Under the pieces are notes generated by a model, which was not told the DNA's origin, ran no database searches, and was given only the letters and a program-made list of their open reading frames with translations. 64,000 nucleotides of DNA from Daphnia pulex (lineage: Eukaryota > Arthropoda > Branchiopoda > Diplostraca > Daphniidae). Position 1 is the first letter of the stretch; every line of letters starts with the position of its first letter. The stretch covers positions 13,158,001 through 13,222,000 of the forward strand of contig NC_060019.1 of assembly GCF_021134715.1 (NCBI RefSeq). Reading direction: 5' to 3'. Positions 9,701 through 19,565 of the stretch are shown here, piece after piece. Both the position numbers and the translations under genes were made by a program.

Positions 9701-12252
9701 GTTCAGCTTCAGGGCCAACTCCCGTCGCTAATCGAGAGACATTCGGATTCGAACAACTGTTATACAACAAATCCTGTTATGTGGAAGCTGCACATTCGAA
9801 TAAATCGAAAGAGAGGCATAATATTGATTTTAACTTGTTTTTTTCCATAATTGTCTTTCAGTTAGTTTTTCAACGACGGATGGACTATACTTGACGAGTG
9901 TGCGGTTGATGGATTACGTTCATTTCTCCAAAACGCTATGCAGCTGATGCATGCGCTTGAAAACACATGTTTCATATAGATAATATCAGTTAAAGACTTC
10001 TGGAAATGCGACTTGTGTAGAAAATATTTAAGAATTTTACTTCCAGTTATCTCAGCAAACCTTTTGTGCGTTATTCTTACACCAGTGACAGAAATAGAAA
10101 CTTAAAAGACGCTAGCGCGGAATGGAAAGTCAAAGATTTTTTTTATCTTGAGTGAAGGTTTTAAAAAAAATCAATCATGGAATATTGTGAAAGTTGTTGA
10201 GTGATAGAAAAAAAAGGGGGTAAGTGCTATTATTTTTGTTTGCAATCAATATGTGTTCTTCGTAGGAGTCTCCGTCGACTTGGAACATACAAGAAAGTGA
10301 CCTTGTCAATATACGTTTTTCGAGAACACGAGTCACGTTTTACGCACAAGTAGCACTATGGCGACTATCTAAATTTAAACTTGGTAGCAAAGCCCTAAAA
10401 AAACAAGACTACGCAACTAAGAATATCGGACGAGAATAGTTTTCAACCGGCTGCTAATTACATCCATTAGTTATTATCCTTTTAAAATAAAATGTTTGCA
10501 GAAGATTGCGAAAAATAAAAAAGCGTTAAATGAGCACCCCACTTGAATATTTGTCTGGTAAAAAAATTGGTTGGAAGTCCTTCAGGTTACAAGACGATTT
10601 TCTTCGAATAGAAAAGAATGGGGCGACTTTTACTGATAGAATTGGCATCAACCCTTCGATGTGGATAGTTATCAAATCACACAAGTTTTTTTAACGCTCG
10701 GATGGCAAGAGTTTGCAGAAATGGTTTGACAGATAACTGAGAAACCTACCCTAGTGAACCAGTTTGACATTCTCTCGTTCCGCATCACAGTAACCATTGC
10801 ACTGCATTGCAATGAAATTCTCGGAATCCAGATGAAAATTGATAAGGGTTGCAATACGTTTTGCCATCTACAAGTTGGAAAAACAAAGCATTGCTAAAAG
10901 GTTTTTGAATATTTGTGATAATTTTATTTTAAAAACGTAGTACCTCACGTCAAACCTTTTCTATGAGATTACATTTAAGAAGGGCGAAGAGGAACGTGTT
11001 AGTAGTTTGATATTCCTAGGAGTGAATTCAGGTGCCGCCAACAGGTTACAAAATTGAATGGAGCTGCAAAATGAATACAATAATGAAGGATTAACAGGAA
11101 AAGTTTACTTCCCAGCGAAACAACTTAACACTTTTTTCGGCTCTAACCCAGAAAACTCGATTCATTGGAAGTTCTCGGTATCGATCGTTACTCTCTCCAG
11201 GGCGCAGTCAACTTATTTTTCTTAGGTAAAAATGAAGGGTCATTGCTTGATAATCACACAAATTATTCGTCGGCACATTAGAAATGCCCACGTGAATTCA
11301 ATTAGCCTTGATCCGTTTACTTGTAAATTTCCAGCAAAAAAGTCACAATAGAGAAACCAGTTTCCAAGACCCGATTTCCCCGTATCCCTGGCGCGTTTTA
11401 CAGACGACATAGAGGCTGTTTGGAGAGAACGAATAAACGCAATGCTTCATAGCCTTGTACCGGGTACCTGTCCTGACGTGCACTTGTCCGTCGTACAAGT
11501 TTGTTCATTCTTCTCATTTCTCATTCTTTTGCGGTCATAGTTCTTCACTTGAATATAACAAACGTCAAAATTCCATTAGCATTTTCTGGGAACGAAGGGG
11601 TCCCTGTCCCTGATAGATAATTGTCTCTCCACACATTAATTATTGTCTAACACACATTGTTACGAGGAAATGGTCCACATACTTTGTCTTTCTTGTTCTC
11701 CCTATACACCGATTTTGCACTCTGACGAATATCAGCTACAGGGAAAACATTAATGGATTGTCCGACTCTGGCGAGGCATGCATGGAATCTTCATGATTCG
11801 ATTTTGAATTTACATAAATGAAGGTTTCAGATTATCTTACGAACATTGTCTTGGCATTACTTTTTTTTTTAATTCCCCGTTTCTACGATTTTGAAAACCT
11901 AAAATGAAAATGTAGAAATCTTATTTTGATACGAAGAGTATTTCGAACAAATGAAATGCCCTCAAGACGGCTTCTCTTGAGCTACAGAAATCCGATTTGA
12001 CAATCGTACGATAGATCGTGGCCATAATTAGGCAGTGCAAGAAGAATAATAGAAGAAAAGGTAAAAATGTTTACCTGTTTGTCTTCCGGTACAAGTTGAA
12101 TGCATTACGGCGACGATGGAAATGGATTCACATGGGATATCTGACATAGAGCTTATGCACAGACAGCCAGACCCAGCAGAGGTGTCTGCTCTGGAATGCC
12201 AATAATGTCGGGAAGAGACAACAGATGGAGTTCATGACTGAATCGATTCATT
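9701..12252. other. Long intergenic gap inside the Kazal cluster
   Basis: About 2.5 kb with no supported gene. Reading frames are short (for example 10672-10854, minus) and show no cysteine pattern, signal peptide or repeat. It separates Kazal gene 1 from Kazal gene 2 and may contain regulatory sequence, but no specific site stands out. Confidence 0.4.
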
Positions 12253-12726
12253 TTATTCAATTTCAAAATAAGAAAATTGATCTCTGTAATAATTTTCAAA
12301 TATTTGACTTTTCGTCGATAATCGCGATGGATAAAAAGCCAACTCATTTCTCCCATAATAGTCGCATCTGCCATTGTAAGCTTTTCTGACACGAGTGCCA
12401 TCGCACATGTTTTTGGCTTTCAGCACACATGGATTGGCGTACGTTTTCCCGTCTGTCCCACATACAGGATTGTATTCACGCGTGCAGGGCATTCTGCAAG
12501 GTCTTCGAGTGATGACTTCTATACGCCAAAGAATTTAAAAGAAAATGACGTTTAGGATTTCAGCGTTTTTAGTCATATGTAACATACCTCCATTAACGTC
12601 TGTTTGATTATTCAGAATGCACAATGTAAATGCGACGAGAAATGTGGCTGTTGGAGCTTTCTAAAACACACAAGTAAAGTGAAATTGGGTTAAAAGTGAA
12701 CGAACTCTTTACTTTAGATATACCAT
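12253..12726 (-). CDS. Kazal inhibitor 2, secreted, single Kazal domain
   Basis: The start codon (12724-12726) is followed at once by a GT donor. Exon 2 (12588-12660) encodes a signal peptide, [16 protein letters not shown], and ends in phase 1. Exon 3 (12253-12518) carries one complete Kazal domain, [20 protein letters not shown]...C...C...C, followed by a 35-residue tail without cysteines. P1 is predicted to be Arg, so this member is the clearest trypsin-type inhibitor of the cluster. The tail is rich in Tyr, Phe and charged residues and has no known domain. The TATA box at 12885 fits the start. Splice phases agree with the other Kazal genes. Confidence 0.85.
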
Positions 12727-12884
12727 AGAAAGGAGTCGCCAACACATTTTGATTTAGTGAAAGATTAAGAGTGTCGATTATCTTTACGGGCGCGGAAGGA
12801 AATTCGTTGCGGAGGTCCTTTGCCACTGGACGGTCATGAAATGGTTGACAATATGAGGATAACTGGGTCGTATATCCCAGAGAC

Positions 12885-12891
12885 TTTTATA
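12885..12891 (-). promoter_or_regulatory. TATA box of Kazal gene 2
   Basis: TATAAAA on the minus strand, about 160 bp upstream of the start codon. A second TATA-like string (GATATAC) lies nearer. Confidence 0.5.
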
Positions 12892-13399
12892 GGTCCGTTT
12901 TGATAGTGTAAACACCAAGCCTCATCAATCGGTTCCTAGCACAATGAGAAACTGTAATTTAATAGTCAAAAGATCATTAATCTCTGATGAAATGGGTTGA
13001 TGAATAATAGGTAGCAAAACAAGAGTTTATAACGGCAGTTGATGGGCCACTGCACCTGAGGGACCTGAGGCAATTAATAAGACGGCATATCAATGGCTGT
13101 TGATAATTAAGAAAGGTCATAATAATTAAGAGGACGACCATAGCGATAGTAGGCACTATACAGCCAATAGCAATAACCCATGAGGCGATGATAAACCATA
13201 ACTCTGATTTGCGCAAAAAGTTTAAAATTTCTTTTGATGAGAAAGAAATCACACAGTTTGAATATTGTTTGGATAACAAAACTATATTCATTATTATCTA
13301 AAACTCACTATAAAAATGTTAAATAAAAAATAGATACAAAGATTAAATTCAAAGTCAGTGTCCACATTCTTTTATCGATTTCTTGGGAAAAGATTTTGT

Positions 13400-14096
13400 C
13401 TACAATTGTCCAAATTTGCATGGACCTTTATGACAAACACGCACTTGGGGATGGATGGAGGAACAAGTGGTGGCCACAGCTAATTGACATGCGTTTCGGT
13501 AAGTTCTCCCATCGGTTCCGCAGACGGGCTTGAACACATTGTTACAACGAATGTGAGGTTGAGCCTGGGGAGTTTGACATACGACCTTGCCGTGGAGGCA
13601 TCGGCATTTGAGTGGATGGGGATCGGGAACGCAGAACTCGTGAGGACGGCAAGGACCGTCGTGAATCTTCTGGACGTCTGTGCCATGGCACGTGTTATGA
13701 GCATTCAGATGGCAGATGTTGGAGTACGTTTTGCCGTCTGTTCCACACACTGGCATGTATTCGAGCGTGCAAAAGATTTGGCAGGGAACCGCCATCTTTG
13801 CAATTTCATCTTCTTCGAGATTCGCAATCTCACCTTCATCGAGACTGGCATCGGTTTCTAAGAAATAATTGAATTCACATTAGTCAGCGTACCAATAAGA
13901 AATCAGGGGAAATGATTGAAACACGTTACCTCCGTAGACGCCCAGTTGGCCACAGAAAAGGCTCACCATCATAAAAGCGCACACGATAGAATTTTGGCGT
14001 TTCTAACACAAATAAAAAGGGAAAAATTTAAAGATGCGAATGAAAAAGGACAAGAAAAATAGTAAATTTACTTACAACTGAGACGAATTTGAACAT
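13400..14096 (-). CDS. Kazal inhibitor 3, secreted, two Kazal domains with Cys-rich linker
   Basis: Exon 1 (14076-14096) encodes MFKFVSV. Exon 2 (13930-14002) encodes the rest of the signal peptide (SIVCAFMMVSLFCGQLGVYG). Exon 3 (13400-13857) begins with an acidic stretch (TDASLDEGEIANLEEDEIAK), then Kazal domain 1 (C-QIF-C-TLEYMPVCGTDG, P1 Leu), a linker with four extra cysteines (CVPDPHPLKCRCLHGKVVC) and Kazal domain 2 (C-NNVFKPVCGTDGRTY, P1 Asn). Domain 2 has an extra Cys near its end (VRVCHKGPC), also seen in Kazal genes 4 and 5, suggesting one more disulfide. The protein is secreted. It is a tandem paralogue of the gene at 15495-16181, with near-identical leader exons and 5' flank. Confidence 0.85.
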
Positions 14097-14183
14097 TTTC
14101 GGCTACCCTGGAAAACCAACGTTGGAACCTTACTGGGACCAGGCTAAGAAGATTTGTGAGACTATAACTGGTCATTCGGGGCC

Positions 14184-14190
14184 TTTTATA
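14184..14190 (-). promoter_or_regulatory. TATA box of Kazal gene 3
   Basis: TATAAAAGG in the context ACTATATAAAAGGC on the minus strand, about 90 bp upstream of the start. The paralogue has the matching box at 16249. Confidence 0.6.
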
Positions 14191-14445
14191 TAGTTTGGTA
14201 AATCGGCAGCATCGAGTTGTCTTGAAATCCTCTTGCAGACTATGAGAATGTAACAACATCGATGAAATAACTTTTTGGGTAATAAAAAGTGGTGTTACGA
14301 AACCTTCTGATTTTAGAATCAGGAAAGGCAGCAAGAAATTCCCAGAAGTACAACATAAGACCGTTAAAAGCTTCAGTTGCTGGAGCACTGTGAGTTAATA
14401 TTACGCAAAAATATGCAATTGGCTGGCAAATTTCTAATTAACATT

Positions 14446-14544
14446 GATTTACCGTCAGCGTCACATTTGCGGACGAGAAACTCAGCGAGCTCGAATTGGC
14501 ACGGGTTCCTGTAGGTTTTACCATTTTACCCATCACTGTTGATA
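14446..14544 (-). pseudogene. Broken Kazal exon
   Basis: After a good acceptor (TTTGTTTCTAG) on the minus strand, the frame encodes SDG, a stop codon, then NGKTYRNPCQFELAEFLVRK and CDADG. This is recognisably the second half of a Kazal domain of the type in Kazal gene 5 (NDGKTYRNPCQLAVANSC...VRKCYDGEC). It has an in-frame stop where CG.DG would be read, and the C5 region is damaged. No signal peptide exon is visible upstream. It appears to be the remains of another cluster member lying between the two units of the tandem duplication. Confidence 0.7.
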
Positions 14545-15319
14545 CTAGAAACAAAAAATTGGTTCAGAATTTTCAAGCTCTTTTTTAAATACAAATAAAT
14601 ACCAGGATTTGCCGGTTTGGCGGAAGGTTCCTCTATAGGTCATAGCATTTTCTAGTTCCACTTTGCTTGAAAAAGAGCAAAGTTTAAACATTATTGAAAT
14701 TGATATCATTCATTAATAAAAACTAAATTGGAAAACAAGTGGTTTTGTTCAGCAAATTATTCCTGTGTTGTTCCTCTAAGAAAATCAGAACATTGAAAGT
14801 GACATGTAATGATAAACTATTTCATAACAGTTGAAACTATATAACACTAAAACTGCAGCACGAAACAGTTCAAGAACTGGCCAGGAAATTTGACATGCTA
14901 CTTTTTAATATCCACGTGATTGTTTTCCACATTTACTCGTGCTTATCCAACAGGAATGGCACTGGAATGATTTTCTGACAAACAACTTATATTGGTTTCA
15001 CAACTAAGATTATTAAATGATTTTAAAATTAAAAAATGATTTCAATTTAATCTCTAAAAGCAAAGAGTAAGTAGGAAAATTTGTGTAGCTACATCAAGTT
15101 GTTTTCACAGATCAACACGATTGCTTTCCAGATTGACTTTAAACATTTAAAGAATACTTAAGCAAAAAGCAATACACTTAATTATTTCAAATTGAATTTT
15201 ACCTTCAACTGAATTTCGAATGTCATCATTCCGGTAAATGCTCACCTCAACCCTCAACCTTCGTCTCATTTTAAAACAAAACAAAAGCAGACGACACGTT
15301 TTTTCTACTATAGCCGTCC
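14545..15319. other. Spacer between the duplicated Kazal units
   Basis: AT-rich sequence without reading frames of note. It probably includes lost parts of the broken Kazal copy, but nothing else is recognisable. Confidence 0.4.
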
Positions 15320-15494
15320 TAAAATAATCAAAACTCTGATTTGCGCTTTAAAACTTTTTAATTCCTCTTTAAAAAAGAAATAAAACAGTTAAAATATTGA
15401 TTGGATAATATCCTGTATTCATGATCTAAACCCAGTCAGTTATTGCAGTGTCCAGATTTCGTTATCGATTTCTTGGGAAAAAAAAAGAGTTTGT

Positions 15495-16181
15495 CTATGG
15501 AAGTCCAAAATGGCATGGGCCTTGATGACAAACACGGACGTCAGGATTAAAACAAGCGTTTGCAACAGCTAATTGACATGCGTTTCGGTAAGTTTTCCCA
15601 TCGGATCCGCAGACGGGCTTGAAAACATTGTTACAACGAATACGAGGTCGACATACGACGTGGCCGTCATTGCAGTGGCACATGATTGGATTGTGATCGG
15701 GGACGCAGTGCTCATGAGGAGGACATTCACCATCGTGGGCCTTTTCGATGCGTGTACCACGGCACTCGTTATGAGCGTCCAGATGGCAAATGTTGAGGTA
15801 CGTAATGCCATCTGATCCACACACTGGCAAAGGCTCCTGCGAGCAAAATATTTGGCAGGGAACCGCAATCTTCGCATTCTCATCTTCTTCGAGATTCGCA
15901 ATCTCACCTTCATCGAGACTGGCATCGGTTTCTAAGAAATAATTGTTATAAAATTGAGTCAGCCTACCAATAAGAAATCAGGGGAAATGATTGAAACACG
16001 TTACCTCCGTAGACGCCCAGTTGGCCACAGAAAAGGCTCACCATCATCACCAAAGCGCCAAGGGACACGATAGAAGTTTGGCATTTCTATACAAAAAAGG
16101 GAGAAATTTTAAAAGATGCGAATGAAAATAATGTGAAATACTGAAATACCAATGACTTACAACTGAGACGAATTTGAACAT
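15495..16181 (-). CDS. Kazal inhibitor 4, secreted, two Kazal domains with Cys-rich linker
   Basis: Three exons: 16161-16181 (MFKFVSV), 16005-16086 (signal peptide, SIVSLGALVMMVSLFCGQLG) and 15495-15931. The mature chain has the same acidic start as Kazal inhibitor 3. It continues with domain 1 (C-QIF-C-SQEPLPVCGSDG, P1 Gln), a four-Cys linker (CVPDHNPIMCHCNDGHVVC) and domain 2 (C-NNVFKPVCGSDGKTY, P1 Asn) with the extra Cys (VRVCHQGPC). Domain 2 is nearly identical to that of the tandem copy, but the P1 region of domain 1 differs (SQEPL against TLEYM). This is the pattern expected if the inhibitory loop changes fastest. Confidence 0.85.
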
Positions 16182-16248
16182 TTTCGGCTACCTGCATACC
16201 TTGCAGAAGGCTAGCAAAATGTGTGAGACTTGTAAGTCACTCGGAGCC

Positions 16249-16255
16249 TTTTATA
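16249..16255 (-). promoter_or_regulatory. TATA box of Kazal gene 4
   Basis: TATAAAAGG on the minus strand, about 70 bp upstream of the start, in the same context as the box of the tandem copy. Confidence 0.6.
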
Positions 16256-16275
16256 GTTTGGTAAATCGGCATCAA

Positions 16276-16924
16276 ATTATCTTAAAATCTCAAGTCTATA
16301 ACAGTGTAACATCGACGAGTAAATTCAAAAACTAATTCGGTAATAACAAGTGGTGAATCAATCTTCTGATTTCGGAATCAAGGGAAACTCCTTGAAGTAC
16401 TTCAATATATTACCGTTAAAAGCTTCAATTGGAGTCACTGCGAATTGATTATGAAAAAATGTAATTAGCAGGCGAATTTCTGATTTACATCAATGCAAGG
16501 TCTTTCTTCTTTAAAGTAAAGCCATTGAGATCTGGATTGAACAATAAATAGAGCGTCTATTATTCGGGTAATAGCAACCTTAATTTCGTACTGGCAAACT
16601 AATCCCAAAGTTACACCACCACAATATTTGCAATTCAAATCAAGAGCAGGTAATTTTGGGTATTACACCAGTTGTTGAGTGCAACGTAATAGGAATATAA
16701 CTCTAAGTTAATAATACAGGAGCCTGGATGCGTGAATTTAACCTTACATTTTTTTACTTTATATCAATCCCGAAAATGTTTTCTCATTGTTTCAACAGGT
16801 CCACATTTTCCCGTTCAACTAAATTGTATTAAGTTTTTTTTTCATAGCGAAATCAGAGCGTTCAAAATATTATCAAGAGATTTTATCGCCAGTAGAAAAT
16901 CAACCATCAGAGACCAAGTGAATA
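16276..16924. other. Intergenic sequence
   Basis: Spacer between Kazal genes 4 and 5. No motif-bearing reading frame was found. Confidence 0.4.
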
Positions 16925-17479
16925 TCAATGTCTGCATTCGCCGTCGTAACACTTGCGAACGGGATTCTCGACGCAAGAGTTGGCGACAGCCAGTTGGCAC
17001 GGGTTCCTGTAGGTTTTCCCATCGTTTCCACATAGAGGGTTGTACTCGTTTGAACAACGAATGGCGCAAGGACAACCACACACCACTGGGGTTTCATCAT
17101 CAGCCGTGCAAGTCGGAGTAGTAGCGTCCGTTGTGCAGCGTCCGTTGTAAGCTTTGCTTATCGCCGTTCCATCACACTGGTTTTTGGCATTCAACGAGCA
17201 CGGGTTCGAATAAGTTTGGCCGTCCGTTCCACAAATGGGGTTGTACTCGAACGTGCAAAAGACATTACAACTTGGTGCTCCTAAGAAACAATAATGTATT
17301 CTGGTTAGGATCTGCTATGTGAAATGATTGTGCATATTACCATAAACGCCAGCTGGTTCGTTAATAAACAAGTTCAGTGTCAAGACGACGAGAAACACGG
17401 CCGAAATGTGTGACTATAAATCAAAAGAAAAGAAATTAGATATTCAATCATTTAAAACAAGTCATGAAAATCTTACCAT
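16925..17479 (-). CDS. Kazal inhibitor 5, secreted, two Kazal domains
   Basis: The start codon (17477-17479) is followed directly by a consensus donor (GTAAGA). Exon 2 (about 17338-17413) encodes the signal peptide SHISAVFLVVLTLNLFI and ends in phase 1. Exon 3 ends at the stop 16925-16927. Domain 1 is C-NVF-C-TFEYNPICGTDGQTY (P1 Phe, chymotrypsin-like specificity predicted). A Thr-rich linker with extra cysteines (CTADDETPVVCGCPC) precedes domain 2, C-SNEYNPLCGNDGKTY (P1 Asn), which ends VRKCYDGEC. The linker and extra Cys resemble those of Kazal genes 3 and 4, so these three form one sub-group. The broken exon at 14446-14544 is closest to this gene. No clear TATA box was seen upstream. Confidence 0.85.
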
Positions 17480-17915
17480 TTTTAGCTTAACAACTTTTGG
17501 CGGTAGCTTGAAAGTGTCGACTGGTTTGGGAGGAGAAGAGCGCTAGTCTGTCAATAGCTAAAGGGGATGTGTGAGACGAGACACTTTCCAGTCGAGTTTC
17601 ATCATTATGCGCTCGTCATCCCTCTGCTGGGATTGATAAGGCTCATAGCGACACCGATGAGGAAACAGGTTTTTTTTTTAAATGGGCGTTGTCAGTCACT
17701 TTGATTGCGCAACGAAGGACACAGGATGGGGAAAGAACAACAAGACCAACTGTCCCATCTCCATTATTTTATGCATTCAAATCTAATAAAAGCTACAGCA
17801 AAAGTGAAATGCCTTTAACTGAAAATTTTATGAGGATACAATTGACATGTTGTGATATCCAGCATCGCTTGGTAAGGTCGAATTAATAGAACCATAAATA
17901 AAAAAGGGATTTTTG

Positions 17916-18594
17916 TCATTGCTGGCAGTGGGAGGAAGGTGCTTCTCCGACCGAAGTGCCATCACACTTGTTTTTAGCCATCAGTTCGCACGTGTTGCGG
18001 TAGACGTTTCCGTCTGTTCCACAAATTATCACTTGAAGACCAATACAGTCCTTCAGGGCTTCCTTGATGCAAGTTTCACGATCGGGGTAGCCTGCATTCG
18101 CTTTGCATTCACCGTCGTACGCCTTACGGATTCTGTTGGGAGAAGTGTCATCGCAATTGTTTTCTACGAACAAGGTGCACTTGTTTTCATACGTCTTGCC
18201 TAAATATAATAACAACGTTATTATAGTAAAAATGATGAAAGTAATTGGTGATGCAGAAGAAGTCAAACCGTCAGTGCCGCAGAGGGGTTCATAAATTTCC
18301 TGGCAGCCAACCTCGCAAGGAAAACGTCCAGCACCTGCTGCGAAGCTTTCTGTTGAATTAAGATAAAAGATTTAAGACCCGTTTCCACACTTATGTTGCA
18401 TTCTGAAAAGTAACTGTGATGTAGCCTTACTTGCTTCAACACCTGGATTGATGTCAATCAGAATGCACAATGCAAATGCGACGAGGAGCATGTCAGATCC
18501 AAGATTTTTCTGATGCGCAAAATAAAAGAAAAGTTTAACATCAATTAACCAGAACTGATTATGAAAGGCTTACCGTTAAAGCGATTGGACTCAT
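17916..18594 (-). CDS. Kazal inhibitor 6, secreted, two Kazal domains
   Basis: Four coding exons. Exon 1 (MSPIALT, from 18594) and exon 2 form the signal peptide, with core MLLVAFALCILID. Exon 3 is 18269-18349 and exon 4 is 17916-18199. The intron between exons 3 and 4 falls inside the CGTDG|KTY motif, a position not used by the other genes. Domain 1 is [20 protein letters not shown] (P1 Glu). Domain 2 has a wider first loop (CIKEALKDCIGLQVIICGTD) with P1 Gly and a normal remainder. An acidic or Gly P1 is unusual for a strong inhibitor of digestive serine proteases, so the target, if any, may be different. It is the cluster member nearest to the fibrous-protein array. Confidence 0.85.
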
Positions 18595-18677
18595 TTTCGG
18601 ATTGACTGGGAAATTGAAGAATGATCGTCTACCGAAGAGATAAACAATGTGAGGTAAAGCGGGTCATTCGAATGGGT

Positions 18678-18684
18678 TTTTATA
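18678..18684 (-). promoter_or_regulatory. TATA box of Kazal gene 6
   Basis: TATAAAA on the minus strand, about 85 bp upstream of the start codon at 18594. Confidence 0.55.
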
Positions 18685-18689
18685 CTTTA

Positions 18690-19470
18690 GTTTCCCTGTT
18701 AGTTGACGTGTTTGTCGTCGTCGTTTTAACGTTGCTGTGCTAATGCAGCTCATCAAACACGTTTAGATGGATTTCCCCACCTTGTGATGTGATTTCTACC
18801 TGTTTTTCCCAGGTTTTCCTGTTTTGCAATAATAAAATGTTATAGAATAATCAATTCCTATTAGTTGTCCGGCTTTGTTGCCTCTAGCGATACTCGGCAA
18901 TAGTCACTAATGATGTCGAAGAAATAAAAAAACTTTCCATTTTTCATTAACTGGGAATTTCCAATCTCGTTATTACCTTACTAGGATTGTACTTCGCCTT
19001 TCTTGAAGCTGATTTGGCTGCATTAGTGTGAAGCGATCGCGAAAGTGAAATCCGTTTTATATTCCTCCTGTTGTCGGATAGCGTCTTTTGTTCGGCAGTT
19101 CCAAGTAGCCGTGAAGAAGTTGATTCTCTTTCAAGTCCAGACACTGATTGTACTTTTTTTTTTTCTTCTTCCCTGAATACACAAGATGGCTGCCGGTCTG
19201 TATAGTCGCACCATCATCCTAGCGGGTTTATAACCTGAAAATGAAATGGTTCATGACTGGGACGGCATAACGATCATTGCTCTACTTTACTTGTTATCGT
19301 CAGAAATGGCCAATCCAATCGCCTTTTTGACAGGTTTCATTTCGAATGAGACAATTCAAACAAGCCCAACGCTTTGTACCCAATCAGGGAAAGTGATAAA
19401 CGAAAATCAACCATTCAATTGGAAAAGGGTTTCCGGTGTTGGAGAATTGGCCACTTGGGGGCAGAACCCG
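18690..19470. other. Divergent spacer between the Kazal and fibrous-protein clusters
   Basis: About 0.8 kb separates the minus-strand Kazal cluster from the plus-strand fibrous-protein array. The two end genes are transcribed away from each other from TATA boxes at 18678 and 19477, so this stretch probably holds both upstream control regions. No specific site is recognised. Confidence 0.4.
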
Positions 19471-19476
19471 CAAACG

Positions 19477-19483
19477 TATAAAA
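19477..19483 (+). promoter_or_regulatory. TATA box of FP1
   Basis: TATAAAA about 85 bp upstream of the FP1 start codon. Confidence 0.6.
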
Positions 19484-19565
19484 CGACTAGGCATTTCGAT
19501 CAAAATTAGCAATTTGTTAACAGCTTCAATCAGTTAAACATTAAAAATCCTATTTCCAATATACA

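Larger units (their letters stand above)
13180..14215 (-). repeat. Tandem duplication, unit A (Kazal gene 3 and flanks)
   Basis: This unit is alignable with 15320-16275 over the promoter, all three exons, both introns and part of the 3' flank (shared CTCTGATTTGCGC string). Coding exons 1 and 2 are almost identical between units and exon 3 is more diverged. This marks a tandem duplication of a gene-sized unit of about 1 kb, with roughly 1.1 kb between the copies. Confidence 0.7.
15320..16275 (-). repeat. Tandem duplication, unit B (Kazal gene 4 and flanks)
   Basis: Partner of 13180-14215; see that entry. The shared TATA context, identical MFKFVSV exon and conserved intron sequences show a recent common origin. 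Small indels occur in exon 2 and in the linker of exon 3. Confidence 0.7.

Noticed and set aside
12977-13291. 104-codon minus frame with a hydrophobic stretch next to Kazal gene 3
   Set aside because: Part of it (around 13180-13300) is the 3' flank shared with the tandem unit at 15320, where the frame is not kept. So it is not under coding constraint.
13484-13861. Plus-strand frame opposite Kazal gene 3, and similar frames opposite Kazal genes 4, 5 and 6
   Set aside because: They are antisense shadows of Kazal exons, with no signal peptide, domain or splice sites of their own.
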